This document shows positions 36,127 through 45,642 of a DNA stretch of 64,000 nt, piece after piece. A program made the position numbers and the translations under genes. Every line of letters begins with the position of its first letter. Position 1 is the first letter of the stretch. The notes beneath the pieces were generated by a model. The model saw only the letters and a list, made by a program, of their open reading frames with translations, was not told the origin of the DNA and did no database searches. Source of the stretch: Acidovorax_G lacteus (GTDB lineage Bacteria; Pseudomonadota; Gammaproteobacteria; Burkholderiales; Burkholderiaceae_C); NCBI RefSeq assembly GCF_039540375.1, contig NZ_BAABEX010000007.1, positions 496,001-560,000 of the forward strand, written 5' to 3'.

Positions 36127-39100
36127 TCACTCGTAGACCACCGCCACGCCTTCGGAACCCGCCGCGGCACGCCAGGCCGCCAGGGCGGCATCGGTCGGAT
36201 AGAAGCGGCTGGCCTCACCCAGCTGCACTTCGGCCTGCGCAGCCGTACCGTCCGTGTCCGTACAGCGCAGCCCCATGCGCACACGCAGGCCGTGCAGCAG
36301 GTCGCCCTCATCCGTGGGTTCGCGCAGCGGCGGAAACTCGGTCAGCAGCCGCCCCAGCTCCGGCTTGCGCTCGGTCACCGGCACGTACAGGTATTTGCCA
36401 AAGCGGGCGCGCGCACCGGCCAGATCCCAGGCCTGCTGGGCTTTGAGGCGCAGGCCGCCGCTGAAGTGGTCGAGCTGCAGGCGGCCCGACAGCACCACGA
36501 ACTCGTCGTCCTTGAGAAAGGCCTTGCACTGGCCGAGCAGCGCTTCGTCGGCCGAGGCCTCGATGGTGGCCGACTTGTCGTCGAGCTTGAAAAGCGCCAG
36601 CTTGCCGCGCTGGCCGTTGATGACACGCAGGTCGCTCACGATGCCCGCCACCACCTGGGTGTCGCGGCTGTCCACCAGTTCGTCGATGGGCGTGCGCACA
36701 AAACGCCGCACCTCGTGTGCCACCTCGTCAAACAGGTGCCCCGAGAGGTAGAAGCCAATGGCCGTCTTCTCTTGCGTGAGCCGTTCCTTGATGCCCCAGG
36801 GCGTCACGTCCACCAGGTCGGGCTCCTGCGTGCTCGATCCGTGGGCATCGTCGCCAAACATGTCGAACAGCCCGCCCTGGTTCTGGTTGGCGTGGGTGGC
36901 GGCAGCGAAGTCGAAGGCGCGGTCGATCGACGCGACCAGGGCCGCGCGGTTGAGGTGCAGGCTGTCGAACGCGCCAGCCTTGATCAGCGCCTCCACCGTG
37001 CGCTTGTTGATGCGCTGGCGGTCTACGCGCACACAGAAGTCGAACAAGCTCTTGAAAGGCCCGGCGGTGCTGCCAAGCGGGCCCTCGCCGCGGCCTTCAC
37101 GCGCCGCGATGATAGCCTCGATCGCCTGCTGGCCGGTGCCCTTGACAGCCCCGAGCCCGTAGCGGATGACTTTGTCGGTTACGGGCTCGAACCGGTACAT
37201 GCCGCGGTTCACGTCCGGCGCCTCGAACGTCAGGCCGAAGTGCTTGGTTGCATCCTCGAACAACACCTTGAGCTTGTCGGTGTCGTCCATTTCCACGGTC
37301 ATGTTCGCGCAGAAGAACTCGGCCGTGTAATGCACCTTGAGCCAGCCCGTGTGGTAAGCCAGCAGCGAATACGCGGCTGCGTGCGACTTGTTGAAGCCGT
37401 AGCCCGCGAACTTCTCCATCAGGTCAAAGACCTCGTCGGCCTTGGCCTCACTGATGCCCTTCTCTGCCGCACCCTTGCGGAAGATCTCGCGGTGCTGGGC
37501 CATTTCTTCAGGCTTTTTCTTGCCCATGGCCCGGCGCAGCATGTCGGCACCGCCCAGGCTGTAGCCGCCCAGCACCTGGGCGGTCTGCATCACCTGTTCC
37601 TGGTAGACCATGATCCCGTAGGTCTCCGCCAGCACGGGCTCCACCAAGGGATGGGGATAGATCACCTCTTCCTTGCCGTGCTTGCGGTTCACAAAGCTCG
37701 GAATCAGGTCCATGGGGCCGGGGCGGTACAGCGCGTTCAGCGCAATCAGGTCCTCCAGCCGGCTTGGACGCGCCTCTTTGAGCATGCCCTGCATGCCACG
37801 GCTTTCAAACTGGAACACCGCTTCCGTCTTGCCCTCGGAGAACAGCCGGTAGGTGGGGGCATCGTCCAGCGGAATCCTCTCGAAAGCGAAGTCCTCCTGG
37901 CCCTTGTGGCGCTTCATGATGAATTCGCGCGCAATCTCCAGGATGGTCAGCGTGGCCAGCCCCAGAAAGTCGAACTTCACCAGGCCGATGGCTTCCACAT
38001 CGTCCTTGTCATACTGGCTCACAGCGGATTCACTGCCCGGCTGCTGGTACAACGGGCAAAAGTCAGTGAGCTTGCCCGGCGCAATCAGCACGCCCCCGGC
38101 GTGCATACCGATGTTGCGTGTCAGGCCTTCGAGCTTTTGCGCCATCTCGATGACGGTGCGTACGTCTTCTTCCTTTTCAACGCGCTCGGCCAGCAGCGGC
38201 TCCAGTTCGAGTGCATAGTTGTTCTTGTCGCCCTCCTTCTTGGGGTTGGGCGGGTACTGCAACGTGTACGACATGCCGGGCTTTGCAGGCACCAGCTTGG
38301 AAATGCCGTCGCAGAACGTGTAGCTCATGTCCATCACGCGGCCGACGTCGCGGATGGCCGCCTTGGCGGCCATGGTGCCGAAGGTCGCGATCTGGCTCAC
38401 GGCGTCCTTGCCGTACTTCTCTTTGACATAGTCGATCACCCGATCCCGGTTGGCCTGGCAGAAGTCGATGTCAAAGTCGGGCATCGACACGCGTTCCGGG
38501 TTCAGGAAGCGCTCGAACAGCAGGTTGTATTCGAGCGGGTCGAGGTCAGTGATCTTGAGGGCATAGGCCACGAGCGATCCAGCCCCGGAGCCGCGGCCTG
38601 GCCCCACGGGGCAGCCATTGTTCTTGGCCCAGTTGATGAAGTCGCCCACGATCAGGAAGTAACCCGGGAAACCCATCTTGAGGATGGTGCCGATCTCGAA
38701 CTCCAGCCGCTCCACATAGCGCGGCCGCTGGCGGTCTCGCTCGGCCTCGTTCGGGTAGAGCAAGGCCAGACGCTCTTCCAGGCCCTCGAACGAGGCCTGC
38801 CGGAAGTACGCGTCCATGGGCATGCCGCCCGGCGTCGGGTAGTTGGGCAATTGCGGTTTGCCCAGCACCAGCGTGAGGCTGCAACGACGCGCGATTTCTG
38901 CCGTGTTTTCGAGGGCAGAGGGCACATCGGCAAACAGCGCCTGCATCTGTTCGACCGACTTGAAGTACTGCTCGCGCGTGAAGCGCCGCACACGGCGCGG
39001 GTTGGCCAAGATCTCGCCTTCCGCGATGCACACCCGGGCCTCGTGGGCCTCGTAGTCGTCGGCCCCCAGAAACTGCACCGGGTGCGTGGCCACCACCGGC

Positions 39101-39669
39101 AGGCCCAGGCGCGACGCCAGACGCACGGCGGCCACCACATGGGCCTCGTCGTCGGGGCGGCCCGCCCGCTGCAGTTCGATGTAGAAGCGGTGCGGAAAAA
39201 GACCCGCCAGGCGCAGCGCCGTGGCGGAGGCCGCAGCCCCGTCTTCGCGCAACAGCGCAGCGCCCAGCGGCCCAGCCTGAGCGCCCGACAGCGCAATGAG
39301 GCCATCGTGCAGTTCGGCCAACCAGTCCCAGGTGCAGACGGCCTGGTTGCGCAGCACATTGCTGGTCCAGGCCCGCGCCAGCAGCTCCGACAGGTTCAAA
39401 TATCCCTGCCGGCTTTGCACCAGCAGCAGCAGGCGCGTCGCGGGGCCGCCGGTGGCCTCGGCCTCCAGCAGCACCTCGGCGCCCAGCAAAGGTTTGACAC
39501 CTTTGCCGCGGCATTCCTTGTAGAACTTGATGGCGCCAAAGAGGTTGTTAAGGTCGGTGATGGCCAGGGCGGGCTGGCGGTTTTTGGCCGCCGCCTTGAC
39601 CACCTCGTCGATCCGCGTCGTTCCGTCAACCACGGAAAACTCGGTGTGCAGGCGCAGGTGAACAAACAT
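36127..39669 (-). CDS. dnaE: DNA polymerase III alpha subunit
   Basis: Catalytic subunit of the replicative polymerase, 1180 residues, the size of proteobacterial DnaE1. The PHP domain opens the protein (MFVHLRLHTEFSVVDGTTRID, ALAITDLNNLFGAIKFY). The palm/catalytic region includes GPGRGSGAGSLVAYAL and SMPDFDIDFCQANRDRVIDYV with the paired catalytic aspartates. The fingers region has GFNKSHAAAYSLLAYHTGW. The helix-hairpin-helix and OB-fold domains follow (ALIKAGAFDSL, VVAGIVSDLRVINGQRGKLALF). An upstream ATG three codons earlier (39678) is possible. It is the last gene before the divergent bamD. The opposite strand is open for 1390 codons, a shadow caused by high GC. Confidence 0.97.
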   Translation of the reverse strand: MFVHLRLHTEFSVVDGTTRIDEVVKAAAKNRQPALAITDLNNLFGAIKFYKECRGKGVKPLLGAEVLLEAEATGGPATRLLLLVQSRQGYLNLSELLARAWTSNVLRNQAVCTWDWLAELHDGLIALSGAQAGPLGAALLREDGAAASATALRLAGLFPHRFYIELQRAGRPDDEAHVVAAVRLASRLGLPVVATHPVQFLGADDYEAHEARVCIAEGEILANPRRVRRFTREQYFKSVEQMQALFADVPSALENTAEIARRCSLTLVLGKPQLPNYPTPGGMPMDAYFRQASFEGLEERLALLYPNEAERDRQRPRYVERLEFEIGTILKMGFPGYFLIVGDFINWAKNNGCPVGPGRGSGAGSLVAYALKITDLDPLEYNLLFERFLNPERVSMPDFDIDFCQANRDRVIDYVKEKYGKDAVSQIATFGTMAAKAAIRDVGRVMDMSYTFCDGISKLVPAKPGMSYTLQYPPNPKKEGDKNNYALELEPLLAERVEKEEDVRTVIEMAQKLEGLTRNIGMHAGGVLIAPGKLTDFCPLYQQPGSESAVSQYDKDDVEAIGLVKFDFLGLATLTILEIAREFIMKRHKGQEDFAFERIPLDDAPTYRLFSEGKTEAVFQFESRGMQGMLKEARPSRLEDLIALNALYRPGPMDLIPSFVNRKHGKEEVIYPHPLVEPVLAETYGIMVYQEQVMQTAQVLGGYSLGGADMLRRAMGKKKPEEMAQHREIFRKGAAEKGISEAKADEVFDLMEKFAGYGFNKSHAAAYSLLAYHTGWLKVHYTAEFFCANMTVEMDDTDKLKVLFEDATKHFGLTFEAPDVNRGMYRFEPVTDKVIRYGLGAVKGTGQQAIEAIIAAREGRGEGPLGSTAGPFKSLFDFCVRVDRQRINKRTVEALIKAGAFDSLHLNRAALVASIDRAFDFAAATHANQNQGGLFDMFGDDAHGSSTQEPDLVDVTPWGIKERLTQEKTAIGFYLSGHLFDEVAHEVRRFVRTPIDELVDSRDTQVVAGIVSDLRVINGQRGKLALFKLDDKSATIEASADEALLGQCKAFLKDDEFVVLSGRLQLDHFSGGLRLKAQQAWDLAGARARFGKYLYVPVTERKPELGRLLTEFPPLREPTDEGDLLHGLRVRMGLRCTDTDGTAAQAEVQLGEASRFYPTDAALAAWRAAAGSEGVAVVYE

Positions 39670-39739
39670 GGCCCGCATTGTAGAAAGAGGCCCACCATGG
39701 TCTCGCCTTCTGACGGGCCTTGGCGGGGGATCGCCTCGC

Positions 39740-39745
39740 TACAAT
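39740..39745 (+). promoter_or_regulatory. possible bamD -10 element
   Basis: TACAAT lies 92 bp upstream of the bamD start in the dnaE-bamD divergent gap. No convincing -35 hexamer is present at normal spacing, so this is a weak call. Confidence 0.25.
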
Positions 39746-39837
39746 GAGCCGGATTCGCCCGGCCCCGGCCCGTGCACGCACCCGCGGCACGGCGCGGCCC
39801 TCCGAGCCCCTTGTCCGACGTACCGAAAGCCTTCGCC

Positions 39838-40635
39838 ATGTCCCGCAGCCTCTCTCCCGTTGTGTGCACTGCCCTTGCCGCCGCCCTGCTGGCCGGCTGC
39901 TCGAGCACGCCAGACGACAAGACCGCCGGCTGGAGCCCCAACCGCATCTACTCCGAAGCCAAGGACGAGATCAACAGCGGCGGCTACGACAAGGCCGTAC
40001 CGCTGCTCGAAAAGCTCGAGGGCCGAGCCGCAGGCACGCCACTGGCCCAGCAGGCCCAGCTGGACAAGGCTTATGCCCAGTACAAGGCGGGCGAGAAGGC
40101 CCAGGCCATCGCCACACTCGATCGCTTCATGAAGTTGCATCCGGCCAGCCCAGCCATCGACTACGCGCTCTACCTCAAGGGCCTGGTCAACTTCAACGAC
40201 AACCTGGGGCTGTTCTCCTTCCTTTCGCGCCAAGACCTGTCGGAGCGTGATCAAAAGGCCGCCAAGGAATCGTTTGAGGCGTTCTCGGAGCTGGTGACGC
40301 GTTTCCCGGATTCGCGCTACAGCCAGGACGCGCGCCAGCGCATGACCTACATCGTGAACTCGCTCGCGCAGTACGAGGTGCATGTAGCCCGCTATTACTA
40401 CCAGCGCGGCGCTTATGTGGCCGCCATCGGCCGTGCGCAGGTGGCGCTTGCCGACTATCAGGCAGTGCCGGCGCTCGAAGAGGCGCTGTTCATCCTGGTG
40501 CAGTCGTACGACAAGCTGGGCATGACGCAGCTGCGGGACGATGCGCGCCGCGTGCTCGAAAGCTCGTACCCGAACAGCGACTACCTGCGCGGGGTGGTCA
40601 AGGGCCGGACCGATCCGTGGTGGAAGTTCTGGTAA
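39838..40635 (+). CDS. bamD: Outer-membrane assembly lipoprotein BamD
   Basis: Essential lipoprotein of the Bam complex that inserts beta-barrel proteins into the outer membrane. The 265 residues start with a lipoprotein signal peptide ending LLAGCSS (lipidated Cys21). TPR-like repeats follow, with YSEAKDEINSGGYDKAVPLLEKL, IDYALYLKGLVNF and AQYEVHVARYYYQRGAYVAAIGRAQ, all typical of BamD/ComL. The start at 39838 places the signal correctly; an in-frame ATG at 39772 would put 22 hydrophilic residues before it. The last 38 bp overlap the 3' end of the helicase gene on the other strand. Confidence 0.95.
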   Translation: MSRSLSPVVCTALAAALLAGCSSTPDDKTAGWSPNRIYSEAKDEINSGGYDKAVPLLEKLEGRAAGTPLAQQAQLDKAYAQYKAGEKAQAIATLDRFMKLHPASPAIDYALYLKGLVNFNDNLGLFSFLSRQDLSERDQKAAKESFEAFSELVTRFPDSRYSQDARQRMTYIVNSLAQYEVHVARYYYQRGAYVAAIGRAQVALADYQAVPALEEALFILVQSYDKLGMTQLRDDARRVLESSYPNSDYLRGVVKGRTDPWWKFW

Positions 40636-42688
40636 TCGCTGCCAGCGCTTCCTGAAATGCCGCCTCGGACTGCAGCGCCCGCATGGGCGGCAGCGCCGCC
40701 AACAGGCGTGGGCCGTACGACTGCGTGAGCAGACGGCGGTCGCCAATCACCAGCAGTCCGCGGTCGTCTTCATGCCGGATTAGTCGGCCTGCGCCCTGTT
40801 TGAGGGCTACTGCCGCCTCGGGCAGCGCATGGTCGCTGAACGCCCTGCCCCCGCGCGCTTCAATCTGTCGCACCCTCGCCTCTACCAGCGGGTCGCCCGG
40901 CGGGGGAAACGGCAGCTTGTCGATCACCACGCACTGCAGTGCATCCCCGGGGACATCCACCCCCTCCCAGAAGCTGGCGGTGGCAACCAGCACCAGCCCG
41001 CCCCCGCTGCGCCGAAAACGCGCCAGCAGTTCCCGCTTGCTGGCCTCGCCCTGCACCAGCACCTGCAGCGGGCTTGATCCGCGCCAGCGCTGGCGCAGCG
41101 CAGCGGCTACTGCGTGTAACGCGCGCGTGGTGGTGGTGAGCACCAGCGTGCGGCCACCCAGGGCTTCGGCCACTGGCGCAACCCAGTGCGCCAACGCCGC
41201 GCTGTGGCCCGGATCCGCCGGCAACGGCAGCGCATCGGGCACGTACCAGGCCCCCTGCTGCGCGTAATTGAAAGGGCTGGGCACCTGCAGAATGTGTGCG
41301 CCCTCCAACCCGCAACGCTCGGTGAACCATCGCAGCCCTGGCTCGTCGCCCAGCGTGGCCGAGGTGAACACCCAGGCCTGTCGATGGCGAGCAGAGCGCT
41401 CCAGAACATTGGCAGCCGGCTCCCCCATGCCCGCCGGCGCAGAGTCACCGGCACCCGGCAACGCTGGGGCAACACCCCACACCTGTGCCGACAAGGCCTG
41501 CGCCACGTCCAGCGGAGACTCTACCAACCGCACCCCAGACTCCACGCCCACCCAGCGCACCTGACCCGGTGCCGGTGGCAGGCGCATCTGTTCGACGCGT
41601 TGGTGCAGCTGAGAGGCGCGTTCGGCCACGCGAGCCAACTCCGGGTGCATCCCGACAACCGCTTGCAATGCACCGTGCACCTGGCCACAGGCAGCCGCCC
41701 CCGCCGTCAGGCATTCGGCCCACGCATGCGGCGCCACCTCGTCCGGAGCGTCGCCCTGCCAGGCCCAGCGCAACTGCGCCGTGGGCCCGGCCCCACACAG
41801 CTGGCGCAGCGCCTGCGCGGCGTGCTCCAGTTCGCGCGCAGCGATTTCGACCTGCGCCAGGCCGCGCGCGTGGGCATGCACCGCCAGACGGGCGTCGCGC
41901 GCGAGGCTCAGCCATTGCCCGGTGCTCACTTGTTGCCCAAGAAACTGCACCCCGGTGTCGTTGAGACGGTGGGCTTCATCGAACACCAGGACCTGCACCG
42001 TGGGCAGCAGCTCGGCCATGCCCGAATGGCGCACCGCGAGGTCGGCAAAGAACAGGTGGTGGTTGGTGACGACGACATCCGCCTCCAGCGCCTCCCGCCG
42101 GGCCACATTGACGTGACAGCGCTGCCAGTGGCCGCAGGCCATGCCCAGGCAGTTGTCGCGGTCGGACGTGATCCAGGGGATCAGCGGTGAGCGTTCGTCG
42201 AGCGCAGGAAGCTCAGCCAAATCGCCGCTGCGCGTGTGCAACGACCAGCGGTGCACTTGCGCCAAAGGGGCCCGGTATGCAGGCGGCAACGCATCGCCAG
42301 ACTCCAGCGCTTGCTGAAGGCGATGGAGGCACAGATAGCTGTTGCGCCCCTTGAGCATGGCCAGTCGCAGGGGCAGTCCGAGCACCTGGGCCAGATGGGG
42401 AATGTCACGCCCACGCAACTGGTCCTGCAGCGCCTTGGTGGCCGTAGAGATCAGCACGCGCTGCCCGCTCAGCAACGCCGGCACAAGGTATGCATAGGTT
42501 TTGCCGATGCCGGTGCCCGCCTCGACCACCAGACAGCCAGCATCGGCAATGGTCGCGGCCACCGCCTGCGCCATCGTCTGCTGCCCTGCGCGCGGGCGAT
42601 AGGCGGGTTCGGCCGCAGCCAGCCGCCCGTGAGGGGCGAACGCCGCAGAAACGGCATCGGCCAAGCTGGGGGTGGCCTCGGGTGCCAT
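40598..42688 (-). CDS. DinG/YoaA-family ATP-dependent DNA helicase
   Basis: A 696-residue XPD-like superfamily 2 helicase with a 4Fe-4S cluster. Walker A VEAGTGIGKTYAYL is near residue 60 and VLVFDEAHRL (DEAH) lies further on. Four cysteines in the usual places (120, 180, 185 and 191 from the 42688 start, in SYLCLHR and DNCLGMACGHWQRC) ligate the cluster. Helicase motifs VVVTNHHLFFADL, LVLVATASFWEGVDVPG and GAGRLIRHEDDRGLL complete it. The length and lack of an exonuclease domain suggest YoaA or DinG. The ATG at 42688 is preferred to a GTG at 42718. Its last 12 codons overlap bamD in antisense orientation. Confidence 0.9.
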   Translation of the reverse strand: MAPEATPSLADAVSAAFAPHGRLAAAEPAYRPRAGQQTMAQAVAATIADAGCLVVEAGTGIGKTYAYLVPALLSGQRVLISTATKALQDQLRGRDIPHLAQVLGLPLRLAMLKGRNSYLCLHRLQQALESGDALPPAYRAPLAQVHRWSLHTRSGDLAELPALDERSPLIPWITSDRDNCLGMACGHWQRCHVNVARREALEADVVVTNHHLFFADLAVRHSGMAELLPTVQVLVFDEAHRLNDTGVQFLGQQVSTGQWLSLARDARLAVHAHARGLAQVEIAARELEHAAQALRQLCGAGPTAQLRWAWQGDAPDEVAPHAWAECLTAGAAACGQVHGALQAVVGMHPELARVAERASQLHQRVEQMRLPPAPGQVRWVGVESGVRLVESPLDVAQALSAQVWGVAPALPGAGDSAPAGMGEPAANVLERSARHRQAWVFTSATLGDEPGLRWFTERCGLEGAHILQVPSPFNYAQQGAWYVPDALPLPADPGHSAALAHWVAPVAEALGGRTLVLTTTTRALHAVAAALRQRWRGSSPLQVLVQGEASKRELLARFRRSGGGLVLVATASFWEGVDVPGDALQCVVIDKLPFPPPGDPLVEARVRQIEARGGRAFSDHALPEAAVALKQGAGRLIRHEDDRGLLVIGDRRLLTQSYGPRLLAALPPMRALQSEAAFQEALAAITRTSTTDRSGP

Positions 42689-42909
42689 GGAGTGGGTTGC
42701 CGTCACAAACTCTTGCACACGAAACCGCTGCGGAACATGGAGGACGTGGCGACAGCGCAGCAGCGCCCCGCGAGGGCTGGAAGACAGACCAGGGGCCGTC
42801 GGCGGGGGCCAGACGGGTCAAGCGGCCGACACAAGCCGCCAGCCGCCGCCCATAATACGCTGCCAGGCGACCGGGCACGACCGGCGCCGTTGGTTCCCAT
42901 ACGAGCACC

Positions 42910-43731
42910 ATGACCAAAGCGTTTCGCCTTATCGCATCGACCGGTATCCACAAGGGTGACCGCGAATACCAGCAGGACCAGGTGGCCCTGATCGCGCACC
43001 CGCGCTACAACGGCTGCGTGCTGGGGGTGGTGGCCGATGGCATGGGCGGACGCAGTGGCGGGCGCAAGGCGTCGGATCAGGTGATGCTGACCGCACGCCA
43101 GCTGTTCGAGCGCTACTCGCCCGAAACCGACGATCCGGCGGCATTGCTGCGCACAATCGTGCAGGAGTCGCACATCGTGATCCGGCTGACGGCCATCTCG
43201 GCAGAACAGGAGCCGCACAGCACCCTGGCCGCTTTTCTCATTAACCCGCGAGGCGATTGCCACTGGGTGCACGCCGGCGATTCGCGCATCTACCACTTCC
43301 AGGGCTCGCGGCTGGTGCACCGTACGAACGACCACTCGTATGTGCAGGCCCTGGTCGACCGTGGTGAACTGACCGAAGCCGAAGCCACCAACCACCCGCA
43401 CTCCAACATCCTGATCGGCTGCCTGGGCACGGAAAGTGATCCTCCGGCCACGGCGCACCTGATCCCGCAACTGCAACCCGGCGACGTGCTCATGGCTTGC
43501 AGCGATGGCGTGTGGCATTACTTTTCTCCGGCTGAGCTGGGGTCGGTGCTGGAATCGCTCTCACCGCGCGAAGCCACGGAGTTCCTGATCGAAAAGGCAC
43601 GGCAGCGCGCACGAGGCGGCGGCGACAACCTGTCGCTGGTGATCGTGAAGATGGAAACGCTGGTCGAGGAAAAGAAGATTCCACCGCTGGCGTCCCTGAC
43701 GCCGCAACCCACGGGCGCGACGCGCCCGTGA
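42910..43731 (+). CDS. PP2C-family serine/threonine phosphatase
   Basis: A 273-residue metal-dependent protein phosphatase. PP2C motifs are in order: GDREYQQDQVAL (metal Asp), VVADGMGGRSGG (Asp43), HSTLAAFLI, WVHAGDSRIYHF, VLMACSDGVWHYF and GGGDNLSLVIVKM. No transmembrane segment; cytoplasmic. The C-terminal 25 residues are a Pro-rich extension. A CATAAT -10-like element lies about 55 bp upstream. No kinase is adjacent, but the kinase-cNMP fusion at 28871-30211 could be a partner. It is flanked by the helicase (divergent) and a convergent gene. Confidence 0.88.
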   Translation: MTKAFRLIASTGIHKGDREYQQDQVALIAHPRYNGCVLGVVADGMGGRSGGRKASDQVMLTARQLFERYSPETDDPAALLRTIVQESHIVIRLTAISAEQEPHSTLAAFLINPRGDCHWVHAGDSRIYHFQGSRLVHRTNDHSYVQALVDRGELTEAEATNHPHSNILIGCLGTESDPPATAHLIPQLQPGDVLMACSDGVWHYFSPAELGSVLESLSPREATEFLIEKARQRARGGGDNLSLVIVKMETLVEEKKIPPLASLTPQPTGATRP

Positions 43732-43807
43732 GCGGCCTGCGGTCCGTCGTGGGTGACGCAGCGACTGGCAGGCTGCTCCGCACTCGGCCCAGGGGGCCCA
43801 CCGCGCC

Positions 43808-44530
43808 TTAGCGCGTCGCCGTTGGCAGGGGTGCTGCAGGCGTGCGGCCACTCGCAGCATCTTCTGAGGCCTGCCGCTGCTGGCGCGCCTGCCGCTCCTG
43901 CAAGGCTTTCTCGCGCTCGGCTTGCCTCTCTCGGGCCTGCTGGGCCCGCTGCCATTGATCTTTCTCGCGCTGCGCCTGCTCCTGAGCCTGCACTGCCGCG
44001 CGCTGCTGCTGTTCGCGTGCGCGCTCCCGCGCCTGCTGCTCGCGCTGGTTCAACTGCTCGGCCGTGGTGCTCTGCCGCAGGATGGTCTGCGGTGCGGAGG
44101 CCGCTGCCGGAGGACTCTCGCGACGACGCTGTTCAATCAGTGCCTCGCGTGCCGCCGCCTTGTCCTTGCGCTCGGCATCGTTGAGCTCCAGCTCTCGGGC
44201 ACGCAGGGCGCTGTCACCTTCGCGGAACTCTGTGCGGGCGCGGCGCAGGCAGTCCTCGACCGCAAATCGCTGGTAACACTCGGCCTGCGCAGCGGTCTGG
44301 CGCTGTTGCAAGCGTGTGCGCTCCTCGGCAATCGCCTGGCGCTCCAGGCCGCGCGCCGCCGCCTGGGCCTTGCGCGCAGCCTCCGCGGCCGACGCTTCAG
44401 AATGGGCCACTGCCGCGGCAGGCTCGGCATGCACAACCGCAGCAGCGGCCACACCGTTGGCCAGTGCCCACAGGCCTGCCATACCACAGAGCCACCAGAC
44501 AGCCGCGGCGCGCCAGATCCGCATGTGCAT
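43808..44530 (-). CDS. Exported coiled-coil protein of unknown function
   Basis: A 240-residue protein I cannot assign. Residues 1-32 (MHMRIWRAAAVWWLCGMAGLWALANGVAAAAV) form a signal peptide or single membrane anchor, shown by AVWWLCGMAGLWALANG. The rest is rich in Gln, Arg, Glu and Ala with long heptad-like runs (EQLNQREQQARERAREQQQ and QREKDQWQRAQQARERQ). A short conserved-looking motif AECYQRFAVEDCLRRARTEF carries two cysteines nine apart, which could form a disulfide in the periplasm. ATG at 44530 overlaps the zapE stop by 4 bp (ATGA), so it is translationally coupled to zapE and decides the start. Confidence 0.7.
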   Translation of the reverse strand: MHMRIWRAAAVWWLCGMAGLWALANGVAAAAVVHAEPAAAVAHSEASAAEAARKAQAAARGLERQAIAEERTRLQQRQTAAQAECYQRFAVEDCLRRARTEFREGDSALRARELELNDAERKDKAAAREALIEQRRRESPPAAASAPQTILRQSTTAEQLNQREQQARERAREQQQRAAVQAQEQAQREKDQWQRAQQARERQAEREKALQERQARQQRQASEDAASGRTPAAPLPTATR

Positions 44531-45627
44531 CACGTCAGCCCCGTATCGACCATGCGCCGCTCCAGCGCCAGGAATTCCTTGGACTGCATCTCGTTGAGCC
44601 GCGAGACGGTGCGCGGAAACTCGTGCGACAGCGGCCCTTCGGTGTAGAGCTGCTCGGGCGGCACGGCCGCCGACAAAATCAGCTTGACGCGGCGGTCGTA
44701 CAGCACGTCGATGAGCCAGGTGAATCGCCGCGCGGGCGAGGCCATGCTCACCGGCATGTAGGGCACGTCGGACAGCAGCACCGTGTGGAACTGTGTGGCG
44801 ATCTCCAGGTAGTCGTTCTGCGAGCGCGGGCCGCCGCACAGCGTCTTGAAGTCGAACCACACCACGCCCCCAGCCTTGCGGCGGGCCTGGATCTCGCGCG
44901 CCTCGATGTGCAGCACCGGGTCTTCGTCGCGCACCTCGGCCAGTTGGTCGAAGGCCGCGCCCATAGCGGCGTCGGCCTCGGGGCCGAGCGGCGTGTGGTA
45001 GAGCTTGACCTGCTCCAGCGTGCGGCGGCGGTAGTCGGTGCCGTTGTCCACGTTGACGACTTCCATGCGCTCGTTGAGCAGCGCAATCGCGGGCAGGATG
45101 CGGTCGCGGTGCAGGCCGTCGGGGTAGAGCCCGTCGGGCTGGAAGTTGGAGGTGGTGACGAACCCCACGCCGTTGTCGAACAGCGCCACCAGCAGGCGGT
45201 GCAGGATCATCGCATCGGTGATGTCGGCCACATGGAACTCATCGAAGCAGATGAGCTTGTAGCGCTTGGCGATGCGCGCGCCCAGCACGTCGAGCGGGTT
45301 TTGCGTGCCCTGCAGCGCGGCCAGCTCGCGGTGCACTTCGCGCATGAATTCGTGGAAGTGCAGCCGCACCTTGCGCTTGAGGGGCACGGCGTTGAAGAAG
45401 CAGTCCATCAGGAAGCTCTTGCCCCGCCCCACCCCGCCGTACATGTACACGCCGCGCGGAATTTCGGGCCGGTTGAGCAGCTTCTTGAGCGCGTTCGAGC
45501 GGCGCTGTTTGTAGGCGGCCCATTCACTGGCGCAGCGCTCCAGCGCCTCCACGGCGCGCAGCTGGGCCGGATCGCTCTTGAAACCCTTGGCCTGGAGCTC
45601 GGCCTCGTAAGCCTGTCGGACGTTCAC
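44530..45627 (-). CDS. zapE: Cell division ATPase ZapE (AFG1-like)
   Basis: A 365-residue AFG1/ZapE-family P-loop ATPase, associated with Z-ring stability in E. coli. Walker A GVYMYGGVGRGKSFLMDCFF, Walker B LICFDEFHVADITDAMIL, and TSNFQPDGLYPDGLHRDRILP (sensor region) are diagnostic. C-terminal RLNEMQSKEFLAL is also typical. The length matches the family. It lies downstream of the 2-oxoglutarate dehydrogenase genes with a palindromic repeat between lpdA and zapE, and its stop overlaps the start of the exported coiled-coil gene. Confidence 0.93.
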   Translation of the reverse strand: MNVRQAYEAELQAKGFKSDPAQLRAVEALERCASEWAAYKQRRSNALKKLLNRPEIPRGVYMYGGVGRGKSFLMDCFFNAVPLKRKVRLHFHEFMREVHRELAALQGTQNPLDVLGARIAKRYKLICFDEFHVADITDAMILHRLLVALFDNGVGFVTTSNFQPDGLYPDGLHRDRILPAIALLNERMEVVNVDNGTDYRRRTLEQVKLYHTPLGPEADAAMGAAFDQLAEVRDEDPVLHIEAREIQARRKAGGVVWFDFKTLCGGPRSQNDYLEIATQFHTVLLSDVPYMPVSMASPARRFTWLIDVLYDRRVKLILSAAVPPEQLYTEGPLSHEFPRTVSRLNEMQSKEFLALERRMVDTGLT

Positions 45628-45642
45628 GGCGCAGATTCCTGA

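Noticed and set aside
35575..39747. Plus-strand open frame of 1390 codons opposite clpS and dnaE
   Set aside because: It is the reverse complement of dnaE in a GC-rich genome. Its translation lacks any family resemblance and is rich in His, Gly, Arg and Val as expected from antisense of high-GC3 codons.
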